Part shown: one piece after another, positions 1-8,433 of the stretch
Layout: each line of letters starts with the position of its first letter
Position numbering within the stretch: the stretch's first letter is position 1
Assembly (NCBI GenBank): GCA_018714125.1
Contig: DVNV01000007.1
Coordinates: 1-46,403, forward strand
DNA: 46,403 nt
Direction of reading: 5' to 3'
From: Candidatus Galloscillospira excrementipullorum
GTDB lineage: Bacteria; Bacillota; Clostridia; Oscillospirales; Feifaniaceae
Made by a program: the position numbers and the translations under genes
The notes under the pieces: generated by a model
What the model was told of the DNA's origin: nothing
Databases searched by the model: none
What the model saw: the letters and a program-made list of their open reading frames with translations, nothing else

Positions 1-923
1 CCGGTGCCGCTCAGATGGACGGCACCATCCTGGTTGTTTCCGCGGCCGACGGCCCCATGCCCCAGACCCGTGAGCACATCCTGCTTGCCCGTCAGGTCGG
101 CGTGCCCTATATCGTTGTTTTCATGAACAAGGTCGATCAGGTTGACGACCCCGAGCTGCTCGAGCTGGTTGAGATGGAAATCCGCGACCTGCTCTCCGCT
201 TACGAGTTCCCCGGCGACGAGATCCCGATCATCAAGGGTTCCGCCCTCGTGGCCCTCGAGTGCGAGTCCACCGACCCCAACGCTCCCGAGTATGCCCCCA
301 TCCTTGAGCTCATGGATGCGGTTGACAAGTATATCCCCACCCCCGAGAGAAAGGCCGACCTGCCCTTCCTGATGCCTGTTGAGGACGTCTTCACCATTAC
401 CGGCCGCGGCACCGTTGCCACCGGCCGTGTCGAGCGTGGTCAGCTCAAGCTCTCCGAGGAAGTTGAGATTGTCGGTCTGATGGATGCTCCCCGCAAGACC
501 GTCGTCACCGGTATCGAGATGTTCCGCAAGCTGCTCGACTATGCCGAGGCTGGCGACAACATTGGTACCCTGCTGCGTGGTATTCAGAGAAACGAAGTCG
601 AGCGCGGCCAGGTTCTGGCAAAGCCCGGCTCCATCAAGCCCCACACCAAGTTCCGCGGCCAGGTTTACGTCCTGACCAAGGAAGAGGGCGGTCGTCACAC
701 CCCCTTCTTCAACAACTACCGTCCCCAGTTCTACTTCAGAACCACTGACGTGACCGGTGTTGTTTCTCTGGACGAGGGTGTTGAGATGTGCATGCCCGGC
801 GACAACGTCGAGATGAACGTTGAGCTGATCACCCCCATCGCCATTGAGGAAGGCCTGCGCTTCGCTATCCGCGAGGGTGGCAGAACCGTCGGCTCCGGCG
901 TCGTTATCGCCATCAACGCGTAA
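1..923 (+). CDS. tuf: Elongation factor Tu, 3' part
   Basis: EF-Tu is the GTPase that carries aminoacyl-tRNA to the ribosome. The reading frame is open from the left edge (first full codon at base 3, reading GAAQMDG), so the true start lies outside and roughly the first 90 residues, with the P-loop, are missing. Visible are the G4 motif NKVD, the G5-like GSALVAL stretch, domain 2 ([18 protein letters not shown]) and domain 3 ending in [10 protein letters not shown], all typical of bacterial EF-Tu. Codon choice is very biased (GAG, CTC, CTG, AAG), as expected for one of the most highly expressed genes. A strong terminator follows 13 bases after the stop, so this is the end of its transcription unit. 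Confidence 0.98.
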   Translation, partial: GAAQMDGTILVVSAADGPMPQTREHILLARQVGVPYIVVFMNKVDQVDDPELLELVEMEIRDLLSAYEFPGDEIPIIKGSALVALECESTDPNAPEYAPILELMDAVDKYIPTPERKADLPFLMPVEDVFTITGRGTVATGRVERGQLKLSEEVEIVGLMDAPRKTVVTGIEMFRKLLDYAEAGDNIGTLLRGIQRNEVERGQVLAKPGSIKPHTKFRGQVYVLTKEEGGRHTPFFNNYRPQFYFRTTDVTGVVSLDEGVEMCMPGDNVEMNVELITPIAIEEGLRFAIREGGRTVGSGVVIAINA

Positions 924-935
924 AACAAAAAAACC

Positions 936-972
936 AAATGGCCAAAGCGGAAACTTCCGCTTTGGCCATTTT
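936..972 (+). terminator. Intrinsic terminator of tuf
   Basis: A 16-bp near-perfect hairpin (left arm from 936, right arm ending at 971) with a 4-base loop is followed by a run of T. It separates tuf from the phosphate operon. Confidence 0.93.
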
Positions 973-1103
973 TTTGTCTTTTTTCAAGGCAGCAGGCAGC
1001 ATGCGGCAAGCGGGGCCTGCAAACGGGGGAAGGCCGGCCTCGGGCGGGGTGCAACGGCATCTTGGAAAAGGCCTGAAAAAAGAAGGCAGAAGAGAAAAAG
1101 GAC

Positions 1104-1158
1104 TTTACATTGATTTAACACAAAAGCGATTTTACACTTAACCTTTGCTTGTTATACT
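1104..1158 (+). promoter_or_regulatory. PhoP-box-like repeats and promoter of pstS
   Basis: TTTACA (1104-1109) and TTAACA (1115-1120) are direct repeats 11 bp apart, which is the spacing of TTAACA-type PhoP boxes in Bacillus. TTTACA (1131-1136) and TTAACC (1138-1143) follow. A -10 box TATACT (1153-1158) lies 16 bp after the TTTACA at 1131, which could act as a poor -35. This is the arrangement expected of an activator-dependent promoter switched on by phosphorylated PhoP under phosphate limitation, and PhoP and PhoR are encoded at the end of the same operon. Binding is inferred from the motif only. Confidence 0.8.
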
Positions 1159-1217
1159 AAAGCCGTAATCAGGAGAACATCACAAACATATCACACATAC
1201 AGCAAAGGAGAATCGAC

Positions 1218-2090
1218 ATGAAAAAGAGAAATGTCTTGGTCGCACTTGGCCTTGTGTTGGCCCTGCTGACAGGTGCTCTGGCAGGCTGCAGCCAGGGAGA
1301 GACAACAGTGCAGGACACCATTTATCCTGTTACCCGTGAGGACGGCTCCGGAACCAGAGGGGCGTTTATCGAACTGTTCGGAATCGAGCAGGAGGATGCA
1401 GACGGGAACAAGATTGACTATACCACGGATATGGCGGAGATAACCAACAGCACATCGGTAATGATGACGACCGTCGCGGGAAACAAGGCATCCATCGGAT
1501 ATGTTTCGCTGGGTTCGCTTGGCGACGACGTGAAGGCTGTTGAGATTGACGGGGTTGTCCCCACCGTGGAAAACATCAAAAACGGCACCTACAAGGTTTC
1601 AAGGCCGTTCAATATCGTCACCTCCGAGCAGGTCAGCCCTCAGGCGCAGGACTTCATCGACTTCATCCTCAGCGATGAGGGGCAGAAGATTGTGGAAGAG
1701 GGCGGCTACATCAGCCAGGGCAGCACCGGCGCCTTTGCCGGCGGGAATGTGAGCGGAAAGATTACGGTTGCAGGCTCCTCCTCGGTGACGCCCATCATGG
1801 AAAAGCTGCGTGAAGGGTATCTGGCCATCAACGGCAACCTCGAGATTGAGGTGCAGCAAAACGACTCCACGACCGGCGTCAACTCGACCATCGAAGGCGT
1901 GTGCGACATCGGCATGGCCTCCAGAGAGCTCAAGGAGAGCGAGCTGGAGCAGGGAGTATCGGCCACGGTCATCGCGATGGATGGCATCGCGGTCATCGTG
2001 AACCTCGAAAACGAGGTCAGCTCCCTCACCAGTGAGCAGGTGAAAGACATCTTCATGGGAGAGCTGACAAGCTGGTCGGAGCTTGGGTAA
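1218..2090 (+). CDS. pstS: Phosphate-binding lipoprotein PstS, circularly permuted
   Basis: This is the extracellular phosphate receptor of the Pst ABC importer. An N-terminal signal with lipobox LAGC (Cys24) marks it as a lipoprotein. All PstS landmarks are present but in rotated order. The phosphate-contacting block VTREDGSGTR, which sits in the middle of normal PstS, is at residues 38-47, followed by the IGYVSLG stretch and the return strand SRPFNIVTSE. The block that normally opens the mature protein, GKITVAGSSSVTP, only begins at residue 180. It is followed by DIGMASREL and AMDGIAVIVN, and the protein stops at TSWSELG, exactly where a normal PstS would run on into the REDGSGT block. It has a good Shine-Dalgarno (AAAGGAG), leads the operon, and is followed by a stabilising hairpin. 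The length of 290 is normal, so this is a rotation and not a truncation. Confidence 0.93.
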   Translation: MKKRNVLVALGLVLALLTGALAGCSQGETTVQDTIYPVTREDGSGTRGAFIELFGIEQEDADGNKIDYTTDMAEITNSTSVMMTTVAGNKASIGYVSLGSLGDDVKAVEIDGVVPTVENIKNGTYKVSRPFNIVTSEQVSPQAQDFIDFILSDEGQKIVEEGGYISQGSTGAFAGGNVSGKITVAGSSSVTPIMEKLREGYLAINGNLEIEVQQNDSTTGVNSTIEGVCDIGMASRELKESELEQGVSATVIAMDGIAVIVNLENEVSSLTSEQVKDIFMGELTSWSELG

Positions 2091-2103
2091 GCAGGGACGG
2101 AAA

Positions 2104-2135
2104 TCAGGCCGGCGGCAGCCTTGCCGCCGGCCTGA
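2104..2135 (+). other. Intercistronic hairpin after pstS
   Basis: A perfect 14-bp stem with a 4-base loop lies between pstS and pstC and has no T run after it. Hairpins here commonly protect the pstS 3' end from exonucleases, so that binding protein is made in excess over the permease. That role is inferred from position. Confidence 0.75.
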
Positions 2136-2157
2136 CGTATGAAGGAAGGAAGAAACG

Positions 2158-3009
2158 ATGAGACAGCCTAAAGAATCATTGATGCGAGTTGTCTTCCTGT
2201 TTTGTGCCTGCACCTCCATTCTGGCGGTTGTGCTCATCTGCATCTTTCTGTTTGCAGGTGGCCTGCCCGCCATGCAGGAGATTGGCATAGGGAACTTCTT
2301 GCTCGGGCTTCGCTGGAAGCCCACAAACGGCCTTTACGGCATCTTTCCCATGATTGTGGGCAGCCTCTATGTCACGGCGGGAGCCATCCTGATTGGGGTG
2401 CCCACGGGGGTGCTGTGCGCCGTCTTTTTGGCCAGGTTCTGCCCGGCCAGGCTCTACCGCATCCTAAAGCCGGTCACCGAGCTTTTGGCCGGCATCCCTT
2501 CCGTGGTCTACGGCTTTTTCGGGCTGGTCATCATCGTGCCCATGATGCAGCGCATCTTCGGGGGCGGCGGAAAGAGCGTTTTGACGGCGTCGCTCCTGCT
2601 GGGCATCATGATTTTGCCCACCATCATCGGGGTGTCGGAAAGTGCAATCCGCGCCGTGCCCGAGAGCTACTATGAGGGCGCCCTCGCACTGGGGGCAACC
2701 CATGAGCGCAGTGTCTTCTGCGCCGTGCTGCCGGCGGCGCGGTCGGGCATCCTGGCAGGCGTTGTCCTGGGCGTGGGACGCGCCATCGGCGAGGCCATGG
2801 CAGTCTCGATGGTGGCCGGAAACCAGCCGGTAATTCCAGAGAGCCTGCTGTCGGGCGTGCGAACGCTGACCGCCAACGTCGTGCTGGAGATGGGATATGC
2901 CCAGGACCTGCACCGTGAGGCCCTCATCGCAACGGCGGTTGTGCTGTTTGTCTTTATTTTGCTCATCAACATTTCGTTTTCGCTGCTCAAAAGGAGGGAT
3001 GAGACATGA
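2158..3009 (+). CDS. pstC: Phosphate ABC transporter permease PstC
   Basis: One of the two membrane subunits forming the phosphate channel of PstSCAB. The 283-residue sequence has about six membrane segments and the conserved stretch LLAGIPSVVYGFFGLVIIVP. The EAA-type cytoplasmic loop (SYYEGALALGATHERSVFCAVLPAARSG split over the loop) docks on PstB, and GRAIGEAMAV follows. The start has a strong Shine-Dalgarno (GGAAGGAAG). The stop overlaps the pstA start as ATGA, so the two permeases are translationally coupled, which suits the heterodimer. Confidence 0.96.
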   Translation: MRQPKESLMRVVFLFCACTSILAVVLICIFLFAGGLPAMQEIGIGNFLLGLRWKPTNGLYGIFPMIVGSLYVTAGAILIGVPTGVLCAVFLARFCPARLYRILKPVTELLAGIPSVVYGFFGLVIIVPMMQRIFGGGGKSVLTASLLLGIMILPTIIGVSESAIRAVPESYYEGALALGATHERSVFCAVLPAARSGILAGVVLGVGRAIGEAMAVSMVAGNQPVIPESLLSGVRTLTANVVLEMGYAQDLHREALIATAVVLFVFILLINISFSLLKRRDET

Positions 3010-3857
3010 AACCCCTGCGGCGTACCCTGCTGAAATACCGGGGCCATCCCGGCTCTTTTGCCGTCATGCTGCTGGTGCTGCTGTCGGCAGTGCTCACGGT
3101 GGGCGTGCTGTTCTCGCTGCTGGGCTACATCCTCATCCGGGGCATCCCACAGCTCACGCCAAGCCTGTTTTCCCTCACATATACCACCGAAAACGTCTCC
3201 ATGCTGCCGGCCATCCTCAACACCGTCACCATGACGGCGCTCTCCCTGCTGCTGGCGGTGCCGCTTGGAGTGGGTTCGGCCATTTACCTTGTGGAATACG
3301 CAAAGCGCGGCAACCGGCTTGTCGAGCTGGTGCGGCTGACGGCCGAGACCCTTTCGGGTATCCCCTCCATCGTTTACGGGCTGTTCGGATACCTGTTTTT
3401 TGTCATCGCCTGCAAGATGGGCAACTCGCTGCTGAGCGGAATCCTGACGCTCACCATTATGATTTTGCCGCTCATCATGCGCACCACGGAGGAGGCGCTC
3501 AAGTCGGTGCCTGACGCCTACCGGGAGGGCAGCTTCGGCCTGGGGGCCGGAAGGCTGCGCACCGTGTTTTGCATCGTGCTGCCCAGCGCGGCGCCCGGTA
3601 TTCTGGCTGGTGTGATTTTGGGCATCGGCAGGATCGTGGGGGAGACGGCGGCCCTGATTTACACGTCCGGTACGGTGGCAGGCGTTCCCAAGTCGCTCAT
3701 GGGGTCGGGCAGAACGCTGGCGGTTCACATGTATGCGCTGCTGTCGGAAGGGTTTTATACCGAGCAGGCCTATGCCACAGCCGTGGTGCTGCTGGTGATG
3801 GTGGTCGGCATCAACACCCTTTCGGCCATGGTGGCAAAACGAGTATCGGTGAGGTAA
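3006..3857 (+). CDS. pstA: Phosphate ABC transporter permease PstA
   Basis: Partner permease of PstC. It has about six membrane segments and the PstA signatures ETLSGIPSIVYGLFGYLFF and REGSFGLGAGRLRTVFCIVLP (the coupling loop), then GRIVGETAALIYTSG. Its start overlaps the pstC stop and pstB begins three bases after its own stop, so the three transporter genes are read as one translationally linked block. Length 283 is normal for the family. Confidence 0.96.
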   Translation: MKPLRRTLLKYRGHPGSFAVMLLVLLSAVLTVGVLFSLLGYILIRGIPQLTPSLFSLTYTTENVSMLPAILNTVTMTALSLLLAVPLGVGSAIYLVEYAKRGNRLVELVRLTAETLSGIPSIVYGLFGYLFFVIACKMGNSLLSGILTLTIMILPLIMRTTEEALKSVPDAYREGSFGLGAGRLRTVFCIVLPSAAPGILAGVILGIGRIVGETAALIYTSGTVAGVPKSLMGSGRTLAVHMYALLSEGFYTEQAYATAVVLLVMVVGINTLSAMVAKRVSVR

Positions 3858-3860
3858 GAT

Positions 3861-4610
3861 ATGAATAAGTTTCAAATCGAAGAGCTCAATCTCTATTACG
3901 GCCAGTTCCATGCGCTCAAGAACATCAACATGGGGCTTGAGAGCGGCGGGATTACCGCCTTTATCGGGCCCTCCGGCTGCGGCAAATCCACGCTGCTCAA
4001 AACGCTCAACCGCATGAACGATTTGGTGGAGGGCTGCCGGATTGAAGGCCGGGTTCTGCTCGACGGGGAGGACATCTACGGGGAGATGGACCCCAGTCTG
4101 CTGCGCAAACGCGTGGGCATGGTCTTTCAAAAGCCAAACCCCTTCCCCATGAGCATTTACGACAACATCGCCTTTGGCCCCAGAACCCACGGCGTGCGCT
4201 CAAAGGTGCGCTTAGACGAGATTGTCGAGCAGTCGCTGAAAAACGCCGCCATCTGGGACGAGGTCAAAGACCGCTTAAAGAAGAGCGCCCTGTCGCTCTC
4301 GGGCGGGCAGCAGCAGAGGCTGTGCATTGCGCGCGCCCTTGCCGTGCAGCCGGAGGTGCTGCTCATGGACGAGCCGACCTCGGCGCTTGACCCCATTTCC
4401 ACTTCCAAGATAGAAGAGCTTGTTACCGAGCTCAAAAAAGATTATACTATTGTTATCGTGACGCACAACATGCAGCAGGCCGCGCGCATTTCAGACAAAA
4501 CCGCCTTCTTCCTGCTGGGGGAGATGGTGGAATATGCTCCCACAGAGCAGCTTTTCTCCCTTCCGTCCGACAAGAGAACGGAGGATTACATTACGGGGAG
4601 GTTTGGATGA
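3861..4610 (+). CDS. pstB: Phosphate ABC transporter ATP-binding protein PstB
   Basis: Cytoplasmic ATPase driving phosphate import. Motifs in order are Walker [10 protein letters not shown], a Q-loop in [19 protein letters not shown] (the PNPFP stretch is diagnostic of PstB), the signature SLSGGQQQR, Walker [14 protein letters not shown], and the switch His in [13 protein letters not shown]. The 249-residue length is typical. Its stop overlaps the phoU start (ATGA), coupling synthesis to that of PhoU, the protein known to link Pst transport state to PhoR signalling. Confidence 0.98.
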   Translation: MNKFQIEELNLYYGQFHALKNINMGLESGGITAFIGPSGCGKSTLLKTLNRMNDLVEGCRIEGRVLLDGEDIYGEMDPSLLRKRVGMVFQKPNPFPMSIYDNIAFGPRTHGVRSKVRLDEIVEQSLKNAAIWDEVKDRLKKSALSLSGGQQQRLCIARALAVQPEVLLMDEPTSALDPISTSKIEELVTELKKDYTIVIVTHNMQQAARISDKTAFFLLGEMVEYAPTEQLFSLPSDKRTEDYITGRFG

Positions 4611-5290
4611 TGCGAAATCGTTTCGACGAGCAGCTTGAGCAGCTCCATGTGGAGCTCATCAAAATGGGGGCCCTGTGCGAGGAGGCCATTTCCTCCTCGG
4701 TCAAGGCGTTGCTGGAACATGACGAGCAGCTTCGGAAAAAGACCTTTGACATTGACTCGCAGATTGACCAGAAAGAGCGCGACATCGAGGGCATGTGCCT
4801 CAAGCTGCTGCTGTCGCAGCAGCCGGTTGCAAGGGATTTGCGCATGATTTCGTCGGCACTCAAAATGATTTCCGACATGGAGCGCATCGGCGACCAGGCC
4901 GCCGATATCGCCGAAATCACGGGCTACATCAACGGGATGGGCGGACAGCACCGCCTGCCCATTGACGAAATGGCCCAGGCCACCATCAAAATGGTGACCG
5001 ACAGCGTGCAGTCCTTCGTCTCGCAGGATTTGGAGCTGGTGCATGCCGTCATCGCCTATGACGATGTGGTGGACGGCCTGTTTGACAGGGTCAGGGCCCA
5101 GCTCATCTCCCTGCTGGGGGCAGACAGCGCAAATGGTGGACTGTATCTCGACCTGCTCATGATTGCAAAATACTTTGAGCGTATCGGCGACCACGCCACC
5201 AACATTGCCGAATGGGTGGAATTTTCCCTGACCGGCGTGCATGCCCGCCAGACGGACAACAAGGAAATCAAGCAAAAGGAGGAATCATGA
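4607..5290 (+). CDS. phoU: Phosphate signalling regulator PhoU
   Basis: PhoU is a cytoplasmic all-helical protein made of two similar three-helix bundles. It damps PhoR signalling and Pst transport when phosphate is plentiful. Both repeats show the family metal-binding E/DxxxD-type helices, seen as [15 protein letters not shown] in the first half and [16 protein letters not shown] in the second. Length 227 is standard. The initiator ATG overlaps the pstB stop, with a second ATG directly after it, and the gene overlaps the next one by ATGA. Confidence 0.97.
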   Translation: MMRNRFDEQLEQLHVELIKMGALCEEAISSSVKALLEHDEQLRKKTFDIDSQIDQKERDIEGMCLKLLLSQQPVARDLRMISSALKMISDMERIGDQAADIAEITGYINGMGGQHRLPIDEMAQATIKMVTDSVQSFVSQDLELVHAVIAYDDVVDGLFDRVRAQLISLLGADSANGGLYLDLLMIAKYFERIGDHATNIAEWVEFSLTGVHARQTDNKEIKQKEES

Positions 5291-5946
5291 TTACATTTTC
5301 AGAAATAAAAAACAGTGAAGAAATAAGAACGTATATCGCCCTTGCCGATGAGTCTCTCGTGGCACTGGGCTTTACCGAGCACAGCTTTGCGCATGTGACG
5401 CATGTGGCCGAGACGGTGAAATACCTGCTGGAGACGCTGGGCTATTCGGAGCGGGAGGTGGAGCTGGGCCAGATTGCAGGCTATCTGCACGACATCGGCA
5501 ACCTCATCAACCGAGTGGACCACTCGCAAAGCGGCGCCATGATGGCCTTTCGCATCCTCAAGGACATGGGGGCGCAGCCGGAGGACATCGCCACCATCGT
5601 GACGGCCATCGGCAATCACGACGAGGGCACCGGTGTGCCGGTCAACCCCATTGCGGCGGCCCTCATCCTGGCCGACAAGTCGGACGTGCGCCGCAGCAGG
5701 GTGCGCAACCCTGAATTTTCCCAGTTTGACATTCACGACAGGGTCAACTACTCAGTGCGCAAGTCGGTGCTCAAAATCAACGAGGAGCACACCATCGTCA
5801 AGCTCAAGCTGCTCATCGACACCAAGTACGGCTCGGTGATGGACTACTTTGAGATTTTTCTCAACCGCATGATTTTGTGCAGGAAAGCGGCTGAGCGGCT
5901 GGGGCTTTCGTTTAAGCTCATCATCAACGAGCAGCAGCTCATTTGA
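5287..5946 (+). CDS. HD-domain phosphohydrolase in the pho operon
   Basis: A 219-residue protein with an HD metal-dependent phosphohydrolase domain. The motif set is HSFAHVTHV, then the central HD in GYLHDIGN, then a later NHDEGTG and a D in LILADKSDVRR. HD proteins usually cleave phosphate from nucleotides or cyclic dinucleotides. The substrate here cannot be read from the sequence. I chose the ATG at 5287 over an upstream in-frame ATG because it follows AAAAGGAGG and overlaps the phoU stop as ATGA. Its place between phoU and phoP implies phosphate-regulated synthesis. A role in nucleotide phosphate salvage or second-messenger turnover is speculation. Confidence 0.87.
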   Translation: MITFSEIKNSEEIRTYIALADESLVALGFTEHSFAHVTHVAETVKYLLETLGYSEREVELGQIAGYLHDIGNLINRVDHSQSGAMMAFRILKDMGAQPEDIATIVTAIGNHDEGTGVPVNPIAAALILADKSDVRRSRVRNPEFSQFDIHDRVNYSVRKSVLKINEEHTIVKLKLLIDTKYGSVMDYFEIFLNRMILCRKAAERLGLSFKLIINEQQLI

Positions 5947-5964
5947 AAAAGGGGAGGGGCCGCA

Positions 5965-6642
5965 GTGATTTATCTCGTGGAGGATGACGACAGCATCCGG
6001 AGCTTTGTCATCTATGCGCTCAACAGTCAGGGCATGGAGGCGCAGGGCTTTGCCCGCCCGTCAGATTTCTGGAAGGCGATGGAGCAGCGCCTTCCCGACC
6101 TGGTGCTGCTCGACATCATGCTTCCCGAGGAAGACGGGCTGCACATCCTCAAGCGCCTGCGCGACACCGCCGCCACAGCCAGGCTGCCGGTCATGATGCT
6201 GACGGCCAAGGGCAGCGAATTTGACCGCGTGGTGGGGCTTGACGCCGGGGCCGACGACTACCTTCCAAAGCCCTTTGGCATCATGGAGCTGCTCGCCCGC
6301 ATCCGCGCGCTTTTGCGCCGGACAGGGGAGGAGCAGGCGCCCATGACCTATACGGTGGGGGAGCTTGTTGTCTGCCCCTCCAAGCATCTGGTAGAGGTTG
6401 GGGGAAAGCCCGTGTCGCTGTCGCTCAAGGAGTTTGAGCTGCTGTGCGCGCTGCTGCAGGAGCGCGGCACGGTGCTCACACGCGCGCAGCTGCTCGACCG
6501 CATCTGGGGTTATGAGTTTGACGGAGAGACCCGCACGGTGGACGTCCACATCCGCACGCTTCGGCAAAAGCTGGGCCCCTGCGGGGATTTGATTGAGACG
6601 GTGCGGGGTGTGGGATACAAGATTGGGGAGGACAGGCCGTGA
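5965..6642 (+). CDS. phoP: PhoP/PhoB-type response regulator
   Basis: OmpR-family transcription factor of 225 residues. The N-terminal receiver has the acidic pair in VEDDDS, the phospho-acceptor Asp50 in LLDIMLP and the conserved Lys in YLPKPFG. The C-terminal winged helix (about 130-223) ends with the typical TVDVHIRTLRQKLG and VRGVGYKI. It starts at GTG after GGGGAGGGG, with phoR overlapping its stop (GTGA). Because it is encoded in the phosphate operon beside phoU and phoR, it is most likely the regulator that binds the repeats upstream of pstS. Confidence 0.93.
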   Translation: MIYLVEDDDSIRSFVIYALNSQGMEAQGFARPSDFWKAMEQRLPDLVLLDIMLPEEDGLHILKRLRDTAATARLPVMMLTAKGSEFDRVVGLDAGADDYLPKPFGIMELLARIRALLRRTGEEQAPMTYTVGELVVCPSKHLVEVGGKPVSLSLKEFELLCALLQERGTVLTRAQLLDRIWGYEFDGETRTVDVHIRTLRQKLGPCGDLIETVRGVGYKIGEDRP

Positions 6643-8291
6643 GCATGACAGGAAAAATTTTCAAATCCATTATTGCCGTGGCGACGGCCGTTTTGATTGC
6701 CTGCTTTGCCATCATTTTTGCAGTGCTGTATGACTATCTGACCGACCGCCTGACCTGGGAGCTCGAGCAGCAGACGCTGTTTGCCGCGCAGGGCATCGAA
6801 AGCGCGGGCATGTCGTATTTTGACGGCATGCAGGCCCAAAACCGCATCACCTGGGTGGGGACAGACGGACAGGTGCTGTATGACAGCGCCGCAAGCGAGG
6901 ACTCGATGGAAAACCATGCAGACCGCGAGGAAATCCGGCAGGCCATGGAAAACGGCACGGGCAGCGCCACGCGCTACTCGGATACGCTGGGGGAAAAAAC
7001 CGTCTATTTTGCCCGCCGCCTTTCAGACGGCTCGGTTGTGCGCGTCTCCAGCCAGCAGCACACGGTCACGCTGCTGGGGTGGGGCATGCTCCAGCCGGTG
7101 TGCGCCGTGTTTTTGCTCACGGCGCTGCTCTCGGCCTTTTTGGCTTCGCGGGTGGCAAAATGGATTGTCAGGCCCATCAATGAAATTGATTTGGAGCACC
7201 CGGACCAGCAGCAGGTCTATGAGGAGCTTTCGCCCTTCCTTTCGAAAATTCACAGGCAAAACCGCCTGATTGCAAGCCAGGTCAAGGAGCTCACGCGCAC
7301 GCAAAAGGAGTTTTCCGCCATCACGGAGAACATGAGCGAGGGGCTTTTGGTGATAGACGCAAAGACCGAAGTCCTCTCCTACAACGCCGGCGCGCTGCGT
7401 CTGCTTGATGTCAAGGAGTGCGAAATTGGCGTCAGCGTGCTGACGCTCAACCGCAGCGAGCCCTTCCGGCTGGCCGTGGAAAAGGCGCTGTCCGGAGAGC
7501 GGTGCGAGCAGACTTTCCCGATGGGCAACCGCATCTATCGGATTATGGCAAGCCCGGTTTACAAGGACGAGAACGTGGCGGGGGCGGTGCTGCTGCTGCT
7601 CGACGTCACCGAACAAGAGGAGAGGGATACGCTGCGCCGGGAGTTTACGGCCAATGTGTCGCACGAGCTCAAAACGCCGCTGACCTCCATTTCGGGCATT
7701 GCCGAGATGCTCATGAACGGCATCGTCAAGCCCGAGGACGTGTCGCGGTTTGGCGGCGACATCTACCGCGAGGCGCAGCGCCTGATTGCCCTTGTGGCCG
7801 ATATCATCAAGCTGTCGCAGCTTGACGAGAACCTGATTCCCATGGAAAAGGAGCCGGTGGACCTCTATGACCTTGCACAGCAGTGCATCGGCAGGCTGTC
7901 CGACGAGGCCAGGCAGCACGGCGTGAGCTTTGAGCTCGAGGGCGACCACTGCTCCGTGACGGGAGTGAGACCCGTGTTAGAGGAGATGATTTTCAACCTG
8001 TGCGACAACGCCGTCAAGTACAACAGGGAGGGCGGCAAGGTGGTGGTCTCGGTTGTGCCGCAGGGCGAGCATGTCAGCCTTTCGGTGAGGGACACCGGAA
8101 TTGGCATCCCCCTGGAACACCGCGCCCGCGTGTTTGAGCGCTTTTACCGCGTAGACAAGAGCCACTCACGGCAAATCGGAGGTACGGGACTGGGCCTTTC
8201 CATCGTCAAGCATGGGGCGGCCTACCACAACGCCCGCCTGACGCTGGACAGCCAGGAGGGCGTGGGAACAACGGTGAAAATCCTGTTTTAG
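6639..8291 (+). CDS. phoR: PhoR-type sensor histidine kinase
   Basis: A 550-residue membrane sensor kinase. Membrane segments at about 8-30 and 146-168 bracket an extracytoplasmic domain of about 115 residues. A linker and a PAS domain (about 225-325, ENMSEGLLVIDAKTEVLSYN) follow, then the HisKA box SHELKTPLTSISGIAE with the phospho-accepting His342. The catalytic ATPase domain has the N box NLCDNAVKYNREGG, G1 DTGIGIP, the F box FERFYRVDKS and G2 GGTGLGLSIVK. The GTG start overlaps the phoP stop; an ATG two codons on is an alternative. It is the last gene of the operon, ahead of a strong terminator. Confidence 0.94.
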   Translation: MSMTGKIFKSIIAVATAVLIACFAIIFAVLYDYLTDRLTWELEQQTLFAAQGIESAGMSYFDGMQAQNRITWVGTDGQVLYDSAASEDSMENHADREEIRQAMENGTGSATRYSDTLGEKTVYFARRLSDGSVVRVSSQQHTVTLLGWGMLQPVCAVFLLTALLSAFLASRVAKWIVRPINEIDLEHPDQQQVYEELSPFLSKIHRQNRLIASQVKELTRTQKEFSAITENMSEGLLVIDAKTEVLSYNAGALRLLDVKECEIGVSVLTLNRSEPFRLAVEKALSGERCEQTFPMGNRIYRIMASPVYKDENVAGAVLLLLDVTEQEERDTLRREFTANVSHELKTPLTSISGIAEMLMNGIVKPEDVSRFGGDIYREAQRLIALVADIIKLSQLDENLIPMEKEPVDLYDLAQQCIGRLSDEARQHGVSFELEGDHCSVTGVRPVLEEMIFNLCDNAVKYNREGGKVVVSVVPQGEHVSLSVRDTGIGIPLEHRARVFERFYRVDKSHSRQIGGTGLGLSIVKHGAAYHNARLTLDSQEGVGTTVKILF

Positions 8292-8346
8292 ATTAAGACG
8301 GCAAGACTTGGCAGAAGCCTCTCGTTTGCGGGGGGCAAATTCAAAA

Positions 8347-8390
8347 AAAGAGCTTTCAAAGGCACGGCCTTGTGCCTTTGAAAGCTCTTT
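8347..8390. terminator. Bidirectional terminator after phoR
   Basis: A perfect 19-bp stem with a 6-base loop ends the phosphate operon. On the plus strand it is followed by TTTGACTTTTTT, and on the minus strand by a run of seven T, so it can also stop transcripts arriving from the convergent methyltransferase gene. Confidence 0.94.
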
Positions 8391-8433
8391 GACTTTTTTA
8401 AAATGCAAGGGCAGCCCCTTTTTGTGAAGCCTG

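Noticed and set aside
1218-2090. pstS as a truncated or chimeric gene
   Set aside because: All segments of a complete PstS are present once each, only rotated. Length is normal and the stop falls at the rotation point, so permutation explains it better than truncation.
2670-4190. Open frame of 506 codons on the minus strand across pstC, pstA and pstB
   Set aside because: It lies opposite three clearly conserved genes, has no protein-like motifs and a composition rich in His, Gln and Arg. It is an antisense shadow in G+C-rich DNA.
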